Part shown: piece after piece, positions 24,148 to 35,222 of the stretch | Layout of the letters: each line of letters starts with the position of its first letter | Position numbering within the stretch: position 1 is the first letter of the stretch | Translations under genes and position numbers: made by a program | Origin: Maratus speciosus | Taxonomy: Eukaryota > Arthropoda > Arachnida > Araneae > Salticidae | Reading direction: 5' to 3' | NCBI GenBank assembly: GCA_963932465.1 | Contig: OZ010788.1 | Location: forward strand, 196,356,559-196,420,558 | Length of the DNA: 64,000 nucleotides | The notes under the pieces: model-generated | Seen by the model: only the letters and a program-made list of their open reading frames with translations | Told to the model about the DNA's origin: nothing | The model's database searches: none

Positions 24148-24375
24148 TATCATGATTATCATTTATTTTATAATACTATTTATCATGATTATCATTTATT
24201 TTATAATACTATTTATCATGATTATCATTTATTTTATAATACTATTTATCATGATTATCATTTATTTTATAATACTATTTATCATAATTATAATTTATTT
24301 TATGATACTATTTATCATATTATCATTTATTTTATAATACTGCTTATCATAAATATCATTTATTTTATAATACTA
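24148..24375. repeat. 33-bp minisatellite, about seven units
   Basis: Units start at 24148, 24181, 24214, 24247, 24280 and 24313, each beginning TATCATGATTATC. The first four are nearly identical and later ones diverge. It sits between the end of the transposon protein and the right terminus. The open frame crossing it is an artefact of the repeat period being divisible by three. Confidence 0.9.
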
Positions 24376-24831
24376 ATTTTGATCAATAAATATCAATACG
24401 AAGCTGCAAAACATCCATGATTTTCATGTTATTAAACAATATTTATTTCAAAAAGTGCATTTATTTACTGCTTTAAACGTTTAAATTAGTTTAAAAGAAA
24501 AAAATAATTTTGGCCGCCCAGATTCGTAAAATACCCCACTGTGCGCCTGTGAAAATTTATGATTATTTAAGATGGCGATTCTTTACCAATCACAATTGGC
24601 TACCCTATTGTTTCAGGGCGAGCCTAGAAATATATTACGATTATGATTTATATGTTTTGGAATTAACGTACTATTTGAAAAAATTTTAAGTATTTACATT
24701 CATCTTTTCATTTGATAAGAAATATTTTTTTCCCTTTTTTTCACCCTTTTAAACAAAAATATTTATACATATTTACAATATTTCTAGTGGTATTTAAGTT
24801 CTTAAAAATAAAACAATCTCAAAAACACCCT

Positions 24832-27022
24832 TCCATACACCACGTGGACCCATGACATGTCCACCACAGGCAATCAGAAGAGGTAATTATTGAATGTATT
24901 TATATTGAATAAAAGAATAATGGCTATTGAGAATATCGTAGTTAGCATAAAGTTTTTTAAGTTGTGCCGGGTCATTAATTATTTTTAGGATGTCCTGAAG
25001 GATTGTCGTTTCTGTTCTGTGAAATTTAAACTTCATGAATTTGCAGTTGCCGAAAATGTAATGCATCGGGTCTCCTCGACCACCACATTTACAAAGGTCG
25101 TCATCTTTTTTGCCGATATTATAAAGGAAAGACGGGAAGCTGCCGCGGCCTGTTAAAAAGTAAATAGATACTTTATCTTTTGAAATTATTTGGTTCTGAA
25201 CTTTTGGTACCAGCCCGTGCGTATATCTGCCACCCCCTGAGTGATCCCAGTTGTACTGCCACCTGTCCAGTAATTGGGTTCGAATACATTTTATAAGATA
25301 GGACCGAGGCAATTTAACTCCTCGATCCACTGGTAGGTCGCAGTACTGGGCGGCATCATTCGCCAGCTCATCCGCCAGTTCATTACCCGCTATGCCAATG
25401 TGGCCTTTTATCCAAGTAATGTAAAAAATTTTATTTTGATTTTGTTTAATTAAATTATGGATGTAATAAATTGAAGGGTTAGTTGGAAATAAATTGTCTC
25501 AGGCTTTAATAGTAGATTGACTGTCACTTAATATTTGGAATTTTGTATAAGGGGAGTTAATGGCACAATTAATTGCCGAAATTATTGCGTGCAGCTCCGC
25601 CTGAAAGATTGAATTTTCTGCTCTCAGTTTGACTGTTTTTTCATAAATTTTAATGTTATGATTGTAGGCTACCATTGCATATGCTGTGCCAGAGTCCACC
25701 TTAGAACCATCTGTGTAAATCGAAATAAGATTAGTTTTTGTGATAATTTTGTCTGTAACTATTAAGTTATTTAAATTAATTTCCGGATTTATTTCATATT
25801 TTAGGATTTTATTTTCTATATCATCTTTACATATTGGTTTGGGTTCTTTAAGTAATAAGTTTTTATTGTGTAAAATATTGTATTTTAGATTTTTATATTC
25901 CAGTGTTATTAAGATTGGTGGTATTCCTAATAGGACCTGTAACGTATGTGTTGCAACATTTTTATATGTTTTGGTTATTGACGTGAGACAAGTTCTTTGG
26001 ATGGATTGGAGAGCGCGTTTATCTTTTATCCTGAGGTCTCCAAACCACACCTCCGAACCATAATCTATAATTTTTTCTAGTACTGTTATGTACCAGGTTC
26101 TAAGATAGCCTCTGTCCACCCCCCAAGTAGCCGAGAAGACCCGTTTAATGGATGAGGTTAGCTGTAAAATTTTGTTTTTCACGCTAGTTATGTGCTTGTC
26201 CCATTTTAAAGTACTCTGGAATATTATCCCTAAAATTTTTATTTCCTTTAATGGCTTGATGGTATAGTTACCCAATTTAAAGGTTGGTGGACGTTTATCC
26301 AAAGTGTTTTTCCCCAACATAATAAAAGTCGTTTTTTCCTTTGAAATCTGTAAATTTAAGTTATTGCAAATATTATAAAAAAGTTTTATTTTTTGGTTGG
26401 TTTCGGTCTCTAAGATGAGTCTGCTCCTCGCTTTGACAACCATATTGAAGTCATCGCAAAAAACATACAGGTCTTCGAATTTACTGTAAAAGTTTATTAA
26501 GATTATATTTGCTATGATTAGCCACAGAAGCGGCCCAAGGCACGACCCCTGTGGACAGCCTTGATAAGTTGGTCTTTTAATGTTATTTGATAAATAATTT
26601 GTTATTAGTTCTCGTTCGGATAAGAAGCTAAGAAGGATACATTTTAAATATTGGGGAATTGGTAATTCGTTAATTTGTTGACCCAAAGTGACCCAATCGA
26701 TATTGTCAAACGCCCCTACAATGTCGAATGAGATAATGCTGCAGTATTTATATTTTTCAAGATACGTTTTTGCTTTATGTTTTAATTTGTTTAATAGTTG
26801 AATTGTGCTTCTGTTCTCACGGAAGCCATACTGGGCCCCGTGAAGAACATTTAATTTTTCTAAGTAGTGATTAATTCTTCGTTTTAGGATCCTCTCATAG
26901 ATTTTTCCCAGCATGGGAAGGAGACAAATGGGTCTATAGGAGGAAGGTTGGCGTGGATTTTGTGAAAGTTTTGGCATTCCGTGTCGTAGGTTTAACACCG
27001 TGAGTTTTGAGCTCATAGAGTA
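24832..27022 (-). mobile_element. 5'-truncated non-LTR retrotransposon (RT + RNase H type)
   Basis: The minus strand carries the second half of a LINE: reverse transcriptase, RNase H and a C-terminal cysteine/histidine motif. The endonuclease domain and first ORF are absent, so the element was truncated on insertion or later lost its 5' part. An RNase H downstream of the RT places it with I/Jockey/R1/LOA-type clades and not with RTE or CR1 (established family knowledge); I cannot decide the clade. The 3' limit near 24832 is approximate, and no poly-A tail is obvious. Confidence 0.8.
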
Positions 27023-27085
27023 GTTGTGGTCATCGCGGTGTGGTCCGCCGCCTGCAGCGATCTGGCGTATGTACTCACAATGCAT
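24887..27085 (-). pseudogene. LINE reverse transcriptase-RNase H, one in-frame stop
   Basis: Reading from about 27010 downwards: PSSYRPICLLPMLGKIYERI (RT fingers), YGFRENRSTIQ, SFDIVGAFDNIDW (first catalytic aspartates), QGCPQGSCLGPLLW, then FCDDF at about 26447-26464 (active-site pair, with Cys where Ala is usual). RNase H follows with YTDGSK (about 25703), AELHAI and SDSQST. A TGA at 25499-25501 breaks the frame, but the same frame continues through ITWIKGHIGIAGNELADELA, the last RNase H motif. It ends with CKCGGRGDPMHYIFGNC (about 25050-25100), a CXC...H...C motif typical of LINE C-termini. The protein would copy LINE RNA into DNA at a nicked target. Apart from the stop and the missing N-terminus the frame is well kept, so this is a fairly young copy. 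Confidence 0.85.
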
Positions 27086-27176
27086 CGCCCTGCTTTCCAG
27101 GCAATTACAAACCCGTTCAGCTGGGTTAACCCCGGTAGGTAGGGGCCTGGTCAGTAGTCTCCGAGCTCATAGAGTA
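27009..27176. repeat. 14-bp direct repeats around a 140-bp GC-rich block
   Basis: GAGCTCATAGAGTA occurs at 27009-27022 and 27163-27176. The enclosed 140 bp is GC-rich, with CCGGGGTTAACCC-like sequence. The repeats look like a target-site duplication around a small insertion, or like two copies of the LINE 5' leader. It sits exactly where readable LINE protein stops. Confidence 0.65.
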
Positions 27177-28620
27177 AAGTCTACTTTAGGCGGCCGAAGC
27201 AATATCTTTTTTCAGCGCTCCTACAAATGATCCCTTCTGTAGAAACTTTTATGTGTTGGATAAAAATTGTGTGTCTTTTCGAACTACAGGACAAATACTT
27301 TTTATCTATACTATCTGGTACTCTGGACCTGTCATCATGGAGGAAACAGAATTTTTGTTTGAAAATAGGCTAAATTTGGCCATAAATGTCCAAAAATTCT
27401 TACTTTGTCAAAGATTGGGAGGCTGCGGAACTTTCCCTGCACCCCTTCGTACGTTTGTTTCTAATCATATACTGAATATATGGATGTGATGATTTAAGAT
27501 TTATTCATTTTAATTCAGATCATAAAATCGAAAGTACTGAAATATGAGCACTTATTAGCATTACATATAACCTCAAATACTCCAGAGACCAGAATGGCAA
27601 AAAAAAAAAGTTCAATTTAGACTTAATTAAGTTAGGACTGTTAGGAGCTACAATGATCGCTATTATATGAATGGGAGAAAAATGATTTTTTTTTTTTTTT
27701 TAATTTCCATGCTATGTCCTACTAACCAGCCCGCCCGACATTGCAAATGATAATAACCTTAAATGCGCCTAAATACAGTGTTGAATGATTTTATATTTTT
27801 AAGCGAATTTTTTTCCAATCGAACCTAAAGATGGGGGAGGGGGGGGGGGGCAATGTCATCAGCAGCATATACACCGGACGTGCCATTCACTGTCTGGTTT
27901 GTTTTGATTTTATAATTTTAAACACAAATATTTCCAAACAAGCCTAATATCGTCATCAGCACTGCCTTCTGCAGTATACAACCTCGAATTTGTATGTCTT
28001 TTTATTTTTGCATCAAAATTCATCCAAACGAAGCTCGAGTTGAGGCTCCCAATGCTTTCTGAGGCGTACACCGCAACTGATATCGAAACTCCGGTCTGAT
28101 TTTTCCAGCAAAACCTCGAAAATGTATTTAATTTCTGGCAATTAGATATATGAAAGTTTCAATTCTGACCAAAAATTCTTGATAAAACATAAAAAATATA
28201 AAATGCGCACCATCCCCTCACCATTTTAAAACGCGAAATGATATTCAAAGCACATATCTATGAGACGGGAAACGATATCTTGAGAAAACGTGAACTGGGA
28301 GAAAAAACATCTCTGGCGAATACTTGAAATGACTTAAAGATTTTTTTTTAAGATAGTAAATATTAATATTTTTTCACACCAGAGATATCAGTAGATTCGG
28401 AAAAAATACTAAGAATGGTATTTAGTATTATTACCCAGGAAAAATATCAGGTACCATTAATAGGTGTTTTTTCTTCTTTTTTTGAAATTTTTAAACTTTA
28501 GAAAAACGGGAAAACTTAAAAACTGACGTGAATCGCGGCCAAATAAAAGATGTTTTGTAAGAGTAAAGAAAGATACCATAGGAATCAGAAAGATAAGACG
28601 ATTTTCTTTATTTCTCTCCC
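27177..28620. other. AT-rich stretch without a recognisable gene
   Basis: No gene or named repeat seen. G runs lie near 27836-27850 and short T or A runs near 27600 and 27690. Confidence 0.5.
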
Positions 28621-28627
28621 ATCCCAC

Positions 28628-28647
28628 TTTTTCTTTCTTTCTTTCTG

Positions 28648-28677
<30 letters not shown>
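28628..28677. repeat. (TTTC)n microsatellite and poly-T tract
   Basis: About four TTTC units are followed by roughly 28 T residues. Confidence 0.85.
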
Positions 28678-28679
<2 letters not shown>

Positions 28680-29379
28680 TCGATGGGAACCCGGCCATCC
28701 CAATTTCAAAATGCAGTGAAAATCGAACGCTGCACTCCGGTCAGTGTGAAGAACTGCTTAACGTCTGGAGAAATGCAGAGGCCTGATTGCTTTGAAGAAA
28801 GAAAGCTCGCCATTTTGCGATTATCATTATGGCTTTTTATTATATTTCGACTAATTATCAAAAAAATGAAAAATCTGAGCCCCAGGTTCATTTGGACCTG
28901 CCATCTTTTATCATTATTAAAACTTTCTGATCTCTATCCGCGGTAGATTTTCATAGCCATCGACAACACATGCAGAGTCTTTTATATAGGTATAATAGGT
29001 ATGCAAATTAGAGATGACAAACAACTTTCTTTCATTTATTTACTATTGTATTGTTTATTTTCTCTGGGATAATGAAATTTGGCCGTTTAATGCAGAATTC
29101 TGATACAGACAGGTTTTATTTTCACAGGCTTTACTGTGTTTCGAATTTTATTTGCATAGCTCCCAACCTTACTTATTTTTACAGTAATTAAAAAATGTTT
29201 GGAACTAGAAATTTTATTTAATAAAAGAAATAAAATATGAACCCTATAGAAACAAGACGCATTTTATTAAATAATTTTCTGGTTCAAAAAACTTTATTTG
29301 ATCTGTATAAACTCCAGCAGGATGACATCTAATGCGTTTATAGATACTCATATTTTTTTATAAAGTTTTATTTTCGGAA
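28678..29379. other. Stretch without a recognisable gene
   Basis: Overlapping plus- and minus-strand open frames at about 28.68-28.95 kb have no recognisable motif. I see nothing else to annotate. Confidence 0.45.
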
Positions 29380-29457
29380 TTGGGGGGGGGGGGAGAGGGT
29401 TAGGGCGCCAATTGAAATTCTGCACACAGGCGCTGGATACTGCTGGCGCGCCCCTGC
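29380..29457. mobile_element. hAT-like terminus, inverse of the 20399 end
   Basis: After a G run (29383-29393), GGGCGCCAATTG...GGCGCTGGATACTGC leads to GGCGCGCCCCTG ending at 29457, the inverse of CAGGGGCGCGCC. A partner terminus upstream was not recognised, so this is a one-ended fragment. Confidence 0.5.
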
Positions 29458-30449
29458 CTGATTTAGAATATACTAAGCTTCAAGAATTCTTTTTATTTGA
29501 TGACCTGAATGGTCAGAGAGGGTGCAGCACCCTCTTAAAACTGTATGAGAGAAACTCTATGTAAAATGATATTATATTACAGTAAATATTAGTCTGACAT
29601 ACTATACATATAATTTAATGATTATATAATTTGTATTTTCAATAAATGGAGCGGCATACCGCAAACCAACTTAAATGTGTTGCTATTTAATAGTGCCTGT
29701 AACCATTTCTTTTTCAGCTATTGCAAGGCTGCTGCTGATGAATATTTTTCTTTTTTACGAGTATAGTTAAAAAATAAATAAATCGTTGTCATAGATTATC
29801 ATTTAGGAATACTGAAAAAATACTTATATGTAAGAATAATTAGTCGCTTGGTGGCGACACTGCTGTTATTAAATTAACCCTTCAAAGTAAGTATTTAATA
29901 TGTTGTAGAAATACATTGTGTGTTTAAAAAAAAGCTTTAAAGTTTAAAGTAATACTTTTGTATTAGCTGATATTAGAGGTTAAATGGATTCTGCTACTTA
30001 TAGCTGCCTTTTTAATTAAAACTATAATAAAAACAGGGTATGTATTTAAATCTAAAGAAAATTATTATTATTTTTTTTTCTTTGTGAATAAGCAAACACT
30101 AAATGGACTATAAGTGTAACTGAGTGCGAAGAAATATTCCAAAATGTAAAAGGACAGAATGGTAATATTTGTGGGGAAAAACATGTAATTATTTTGTTAA
30201 ATTAGATCAAAATGGTTTACATTTGTTTTTTAAATATATTTCAAAGACAATAGAATCAATAATTAAAACTTAAATAATTTTCGGTTTAATGAAAATAAAA
30301 AAAAGCTTTCCTACTGCAAGATAATCTCGCATAATCTGAAATTTTGTTTATTATTACACCATAAAATGATAAATTGAAAACCAAAGTGAGGGGGAAAAAG
30401 AGAGCTACAATCAGGTGTAACCATTCCCCATAAAGATGAGAGAAAATCC
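29458..30449. other. AT-rich stretch without a recognisable gene
   Basis: Nothing to name. TTAACCCTTCAAAG near 29875 resembles a TTAA-MITE left end, but no matching right end was found. Confidence 0.45.
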
Positions 30450-30785
30450 TGAATCGTGATTCAAACTTTTAGCAAAAAATTGGAATAGAGAAAACCTTGA
30501 ATTATGATTTAACCTTTCACCAGAAAATTGGATTTAAAAACAATCCTGATTCGTGGTCCTACTTTTTACCAGAAAATTTGATTAAAAAAAACTAAATTAT
30601 GGTTCAAACTGTTACCAGAAAATTGGATTTAAAAAAAACCTGATTTATAGTTAAACCTTTTATCAGAAAATTGGATTTAAAAAAAAATCTTGATTTATGG
30701 TTCAACCTTTCACCAGAAAATTGGATTTATAAAAAGCCTGAATCATTGTTTAACATTTCACTAATATAATGGTATTTGAGAAAGC
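30450..30785 (+). repeat. ~49-bp diverged minisatellite, 6-7 units
   Basis: Repeated theme: GATTTATGGTTCAACC, TTTCACCAGAAAATTGGAT, then a run of A. Units differ by several substitutions and 1-3-base length changes in the A run, so the array is old. Confidence 0.8.
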
Positions 30786-31259
30786 ACCAATAAACTGGTA
30801 AAACTTATTGCCAATATCTTGGTTGCAGCTAAATTTCCGCGACTTTTCACCATTTTCTTGGTGAAACATCACACTTTATTTTTAACAGTGTATCGATAAC
30901 ATTTTTTAAAAATTTAGGCATACTTTATAAACTTAGTAATGATACTTTACTTTCATTATTGTTTCTATTCGCTTTTTTAATTTAACTAAAAACCATAAGA
31001 TCTGCTTCTGCTTATCTGCTTATTTACTGCTGTTGTTATAATGCTCATTTAATATGGAAATGATTTTGTACCTATTTGAATATCTACAGTGAAGCTTCAG
31101 TCAGTTTTTTAATGCATAACATACAAATATTTCTGGCAATTGCTGTGGTATTACTGAAAAACACGTCAGCCATATTACTTATTTTGATCGAAGGATTTTG
31201 ATTTTACTGCAATATCTGTTGCACGGTTACAAAAAACTTTCTGGCAAGAATACAAAAAC

Positions 31260-32410
31260 TGTTTTAGACACAATACTAAAAAATCATTGGTAATTTTTCT
31301 GACGGTACTTTAATAAATTTACCAACAATTTTTTGCTAAAGTATATGTAAAGTTTTGGGTGCAACACTAAAAACATTCATAGTAAATGTACTATGAAATC
31401 CTTCGCAAATTTACAAAAAAAATTCTTAGTCAATGTACTAAAAATTCCTTTGTAAGTGTACTAAAAAATCATTAGAAAATTCACAAAGTATTCTTTAGGA
31501 AACTACCTAAAAAAACGTTAGTACCTTGACTAAATAATCCTAAGTAAATTTACGAAAAATTCTTTAGTAAACTCCCTAAAAAATCGTTAGTAAGTTTACT
31601 GAACAATATTTAGTAAACTTGCAAGGAATTCTTTGGAAAACTCTCTAAACAATCCTTAGTACGTTTACTAAAGTATCTTTCGAAAAATTACCACAATTCT
31701 TTAGTAAACTCCCTAAAAATCGCTAGTAAGTTTACTAAGAAATATTTAGTAAATTTACTAAAGCTAATTAGAGAAACTCCCTTGAAAAACCGCCCCACCA
31801 GTGGCTGAGAGGTTCTTCTCTCGAAGCTGGTAGACGGGAGGTGCTGGGTTCGATCCCAATCGCGCCCGTCGGCCTAATCGTTCGGAGTTTTCGTGGTTTT
31901 CTTCGAACCTTGGATTTCCAAGCGTTAATACGGGTTAGGTTCCCTTAGAAAGACCCTCACGAAGGGCACTCCCCCCCTGGGCCTATATCCCTCGTGCAGA
32001 TAATTGGCCGTCATAAATACAACCAACCAACCAACCAACCCTTGAAAAACCGTTAGTAAATTTACAGCACAATATTTAGTAAATTTACAAAAAAAATTTT
32101 AGAAAACGCCCTAAAAATGAATAGTACGTTTACAACATATTCACTGATAAATTTACTAAAACTTATTTAGTAAACTCCCTAAACAAGCATTAGTAACTTC
32201 ACTAAACAATATTTAGTAAATTTACAAGAGTTTTTTTGGTAAACTCCCTAAAAAATCACAAGTACGTTTACTAAGCAATATATAGTAACACTTACTGAAG
32301 AAACTTTTGTAATTTTACATGATTATCTTTTGTTGTGGTTACATAAAAAGTTCTAGGCATCCCAGTTTCCTACAAAATTCTTAGTAACCTTACAAAAATT
32401 TTTTTACAGT
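31260..32410. repeat. Degenerate minisatellite split by a SINE
   Basis: Variants of CTAAAAAATCGTTAGTAAGT and TTTAGTAAATTTAC recur from about 31260 to 31780 and resume from 32053 to about 32410. The two halves are one array that was cut by the SINE at 31793-32040. The unit is roughly 30 bp but irregular. Confidence 0.75.
31793..32040 (+). mobile_element. Complete tRNA-derived SINE with 12-bp target duplication
   Basis: The 248-bp body has an internal RNA polymerase III promoter: A box TGGCTGAGAGG at 31802-31812 and B box GGTTCGATCCC at 31847-31857. It ends in (CAAC)n, i.e. CCAACCAACCAACCAACC. CTTGAAAAACCG is present on both sides (31781-31792 and 32041-32052), a perfect duplication. The head resembles a tRNA but lacks a foldable acceptor stem, so it is a SINE and not a tRNA gene. 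A LINE reverse transcriptase would have copied it. The perfect duplication and intact boxes mark a young insertion. A 35-bp stub of the same family lies at 48954-48988. Confidence 0.9.
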
Positions 32411-32589
32411 GTAATTAAGACGCTTTAAAAATTACACGTTCACCTAATAAAATAGATATGATTACATGGCGAATATAAAACTTTTATTTAAAGATCCAAA
32501 AAGCATTAAATTATCAATTCTAAATGCGTCTTTTACCTTCAGAGAACACTATAAGTTAAAATACAGCCCAAGTATGTTTGCATAAAGCA

Positions 32590-33000
32590 AATTAAAAGTA
32601 AATTCACAATACTATTTCCAAATGTACAGAAAAACTCTTACCTTTTTCTCTTTATTAAATAGCCATAAGGCAGAAAAATCTTACATTTAATGGGGAGATT
32701 TCAAATATATTTAATTTATTAAAATTGATTGACATCCTGAAGATCATAAATGCGATGTAAGAAGGTCAAAATGATATATCAGTGATTGAGTAACATAAAT
32801 TTTTAAAGTATAACAATTGAATTATGAAATGATTCATTGTTGCAAGAAAATGTTTTTGCGCATACAAAAACGATTGTTGTAAACGTAAACTACGAGTATG
32901 AAATTAAAAAAAAACTTTCAAAGTTCTGTCACATTGTTAGAAAAAACATTATTGTAAAATCATGGAGATTACAGTTAACAGAATCAGTATTTTACCCTTT
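32590..33000 (+). repeat. Dispersed repeat, partner of 4930-5340
   Basis: It shares TTTCTCTTTATTAAATAGCC (32645), TCATTGTTG (32832) and an AAAATCATGGA...TTACAGTTAACAGAATCAGT segment (about 32957-32990) with the other copy, in the same order and direction. A conceptual open frame across part of it is not shared by the partner. Confidence 0.65.
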
Positions 33001-33625
33001 TTTAGGGTTCCGTACTTAAAAAGTAAAAACGGAACCATTATAAGATCACTCCTGTGTCTGTCTGTCACAGCCCTTTTACTCGCAAATTATGCAACGTGGA
33101 AATTTCAAATTGGAGGAAATAATAAAGACTATTGACCCACATATTTACAGATTAATAAATATTCATAAATATATTTAGGGAAATGTAGAGGGGCTAATTA
33201 AGTTACTTGAAAAAAAAATCTTTTCTTTGTATATCGTGTGGGGTATCGTGTGAAAGCTTTCGTAACGCTGAAATCAAAAATATATTTCATTTAATTTTAG
33301 GTATTATATTTTCAAAGTTATGGTGGAAAATGTAGTGCAAAAGTATGTCCCCCACCCCATCTAAATCCGAATCTATTGAAACTAAAATTATGAAAAAATT
33401 AGAGATAGTAAACATTACTTTAAACCTTGCAGGAAAATTATAGCAATTACCTTAGTTCACATAGTTTTTGAGAAAATTGTATTTTTCCGTTACACTCAAA
33501 TTTCGATTTACGTGCTTCAGCAAAAGTGTTGAGCAGAGCTGGAGGTATCTATCGTAGCAGAAGTATAAAAGCATTGTTGATCATGAATTTCGAAGAAAAT
33601 CGTCCATAATTAGCCGAGATATTAA

Positions 33626-33884
33626 CCCTTAAAGACACGGACGGTTTTGACATACATAACGACAGGGACGGCGTAGTCTATGTTCCATCCGCTTTTAAAG
33701 CCTAGATAACAAATTTTAAGGATATATTTATGTAATGCAATGACCAATAGCAGTATAAAAGAAATAAACGTCAAATTGTTAAAAACAGACAAACTTAATG
33801 AGAATTAATCACATAAATACTATGGGATTCGCGACTAGTTTCCTTTGAGTGGCTCTCTCAATACACCTACTATGTCTTTAAAGG
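33626..33884. mobile_element. TTAA-flanked MITE, family B
   Basis: TTAA flanks both sides (33622-33625 and 33885-33888). The left end CCCTTAAAGACA is the inverse of the right end TGTCTTTAAAGG, with one difference. 259 bp, non-coding. PiggyBac-like by its target and CC start. Confidence 0.85.
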
Positions 33885-33999
33885 TTAACTAAAAACCTAT
33901 ATGGAATAACAAATGTACAGAATAGCTATATTTGCTGTTATTTAGGTTCCATATATCTTTGAACTTTCATGGTATATCCATATATACTTTTCTAGTATA

Positions 34000-35222
34000 C
34001 AGGGTGCAAAGGAAAGTCCCTTTAACCTGAAAATACTTGTGAACGGAGAGAGCTACAGCTATGCAAGTGAGGGAACGGTATAGTAAAGCGACTACGCCCA
34101 ATTTAAGGAAAACGACAGCAACGCCCCCTTGTGGCGAAATTTGTAAGATAGCCACTGCAAATCGAAAATGAAAAGAGATAGAGCAAACTTTCCAGGTAAA
34201 AAGTTTTAGAGCATCAATTAATTAATAGAATACGATATTTGGTTTACATGGATAAGATAAATCTTCGCCTGTTTGACCAAAAATGTCCGAAATCCGATGC
34301 ACTCCATTTTGTGTAAACGTTTGAATGGAATAGTCAGAAGTATGAAGAAATCCGCACAATTTATGCTATAAATACGTACTTATCTCAATACATTTTGATA
34401 ACATCACACAAACAAAAAAAAAAAAAGACAAACTGTCTCACAGTGATAAAAAGTTAATATTCAGTATGTTCGAAAAGTTCGCCATTGCTCACGATACACG
34501 TTTGTATTCATGAGAGTAATTCTGCATGCACAGCACATTTCTCAGCATGGAACGTCTATTGCTAGCCTCTTCAATACGACGACATATGTTTAACCCTTTC
34601 AAGGGCGGTGGCTAGACGGTCTAGCCCCTAATTTTAATTCCAAAAGTGACAAATGGCACCAACAATATTTTTTAAAAATTTTGCTTTTGTAATGAAAGTA
34701 CAAATTAGTGGGTTTTTGTTTTCTGAGAAATTCGTTTGAATATCCTGGTGTCAGTCAATTATTTCATCAATTTACGAACAGAGGCCCTGAAAGGGTTATT
34801 CTAAAATTTTAAATGAATTGGAAATTAAATCTTTACAGACATTACAGCACATTACAACGTCACAATCTGCAATTGTGCACTGCTACATTTCCGGAATGTG
34901 AATAGGTAAAGTAGAATCGTCGCTTATCGATTTCGGACATTTTTGGGTATGCAGGCGACGATTTATCTTATCCGTGTGAACCAAATGTCGTTTCGTACTA
35001 ATTAATTGATGCTCTAAAACTTTCTAATTGGAAAATTTGCTCTACCTGTTTTCGTTTTCGATTTGCAATGGCTATCTTCCAAACTTCGCCACTAGGGGTG
35101 CTGCTGTCGTTTGCATTAGGTCGGGCGTAGTCGCTTTACTGTACCGTTACCTCACTTGTATAGCTGTAGCTCTCGCCGTTCGCAAGTATTTTCAGGTTAA
35201 AGGGACTTTCCTTTGCACCCTG
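34000..35222. mobile_element. 1.2-kb Tc1/mariner-type element with ~300-bp inverted ends
   Basis: CAGGGTGCAAAGGAAAGTCC at 34000 is inverted at 35203-35222, and TA lies outside both ends. Pairing continues for about 300 bp on each side (through TTCGCCTGTTTGACC on the left and its diverged inverse on the right). The centre is interrupted by a TTAA MITE (34594-34795). No transposase is readable. TA target and long ends suggest a Tc1/mariner mobiliser of the long-TIR kind (inference). Confidence 0.8.
34594..34795. mobile_element. TTAA-flanked MITE, family C, nested in the 34000-35222 element
   Basis: Left TTAA (34590-34593), right TTAT (34796-34799, one change). CCCTTTCAAGGGC is the inverse of GCCCTGAAAGGG with one change. 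Just inside the left end, GGCTAGACGGTCTAGCC is a near-perfect hairpin. It must be younger than its host element. Confidence 0.8.

Larger units (their letters stand above)
22148..24541 (+). mobile_element. 2.4-kb DNA transposon with ~35-bp terminal inverted repeats, unplaced family
   Basis: CAGTGGGGTATTTTAC at 22148 is inverted as GTAAAATACCCCACTG ending at 24541. The match continues inwards through AATCTGGGCGGCCAAAA with one mismatch at base 17. Between them lie a promoter-like stretch with a palindromic ATCACGTGAT (22248), a short first exon, an intron, a decayed protein and a 33-bp minisatellite. No clear target-site duplication was found. The layout is that of a self-contained cut-and-paste element. 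The protein lacks a catalytic motif I can recognise, so superfamily is open. Confidence 0.8.

Noticed and set aside
24089..24337. 82-codon frame with repeated isoleucine/phenylalanine blocks, looking like a membrane protein
   Set aside because: It is the 33-bp minisatellite translated. The period is a multiple of three, so the frame stays open.
20399..29457. One 9-kb hAT element defined by CAGGGGCGCGCC at 20399 and its inverse at 29457
   Set aside because: The enclosed sequence holds several complete other elements and no hAT transposase, and sequence beyond the first dozen bases differs. Two separate fragments are more likely.
31793..31865. tRNA-like sequence with A and B boxes
   Set aside because: Target duplications, the CAAC tail, a second truncated copy and the lack of a paired acceptor stem show it is the head of a SINE.
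30450..32410. Possible CRISPR-like array of regular short repeats
   Set aside because: Units are diverged and contiguous with no unique spacers, and the host is clearly eukaryotic. They are minisatellites.
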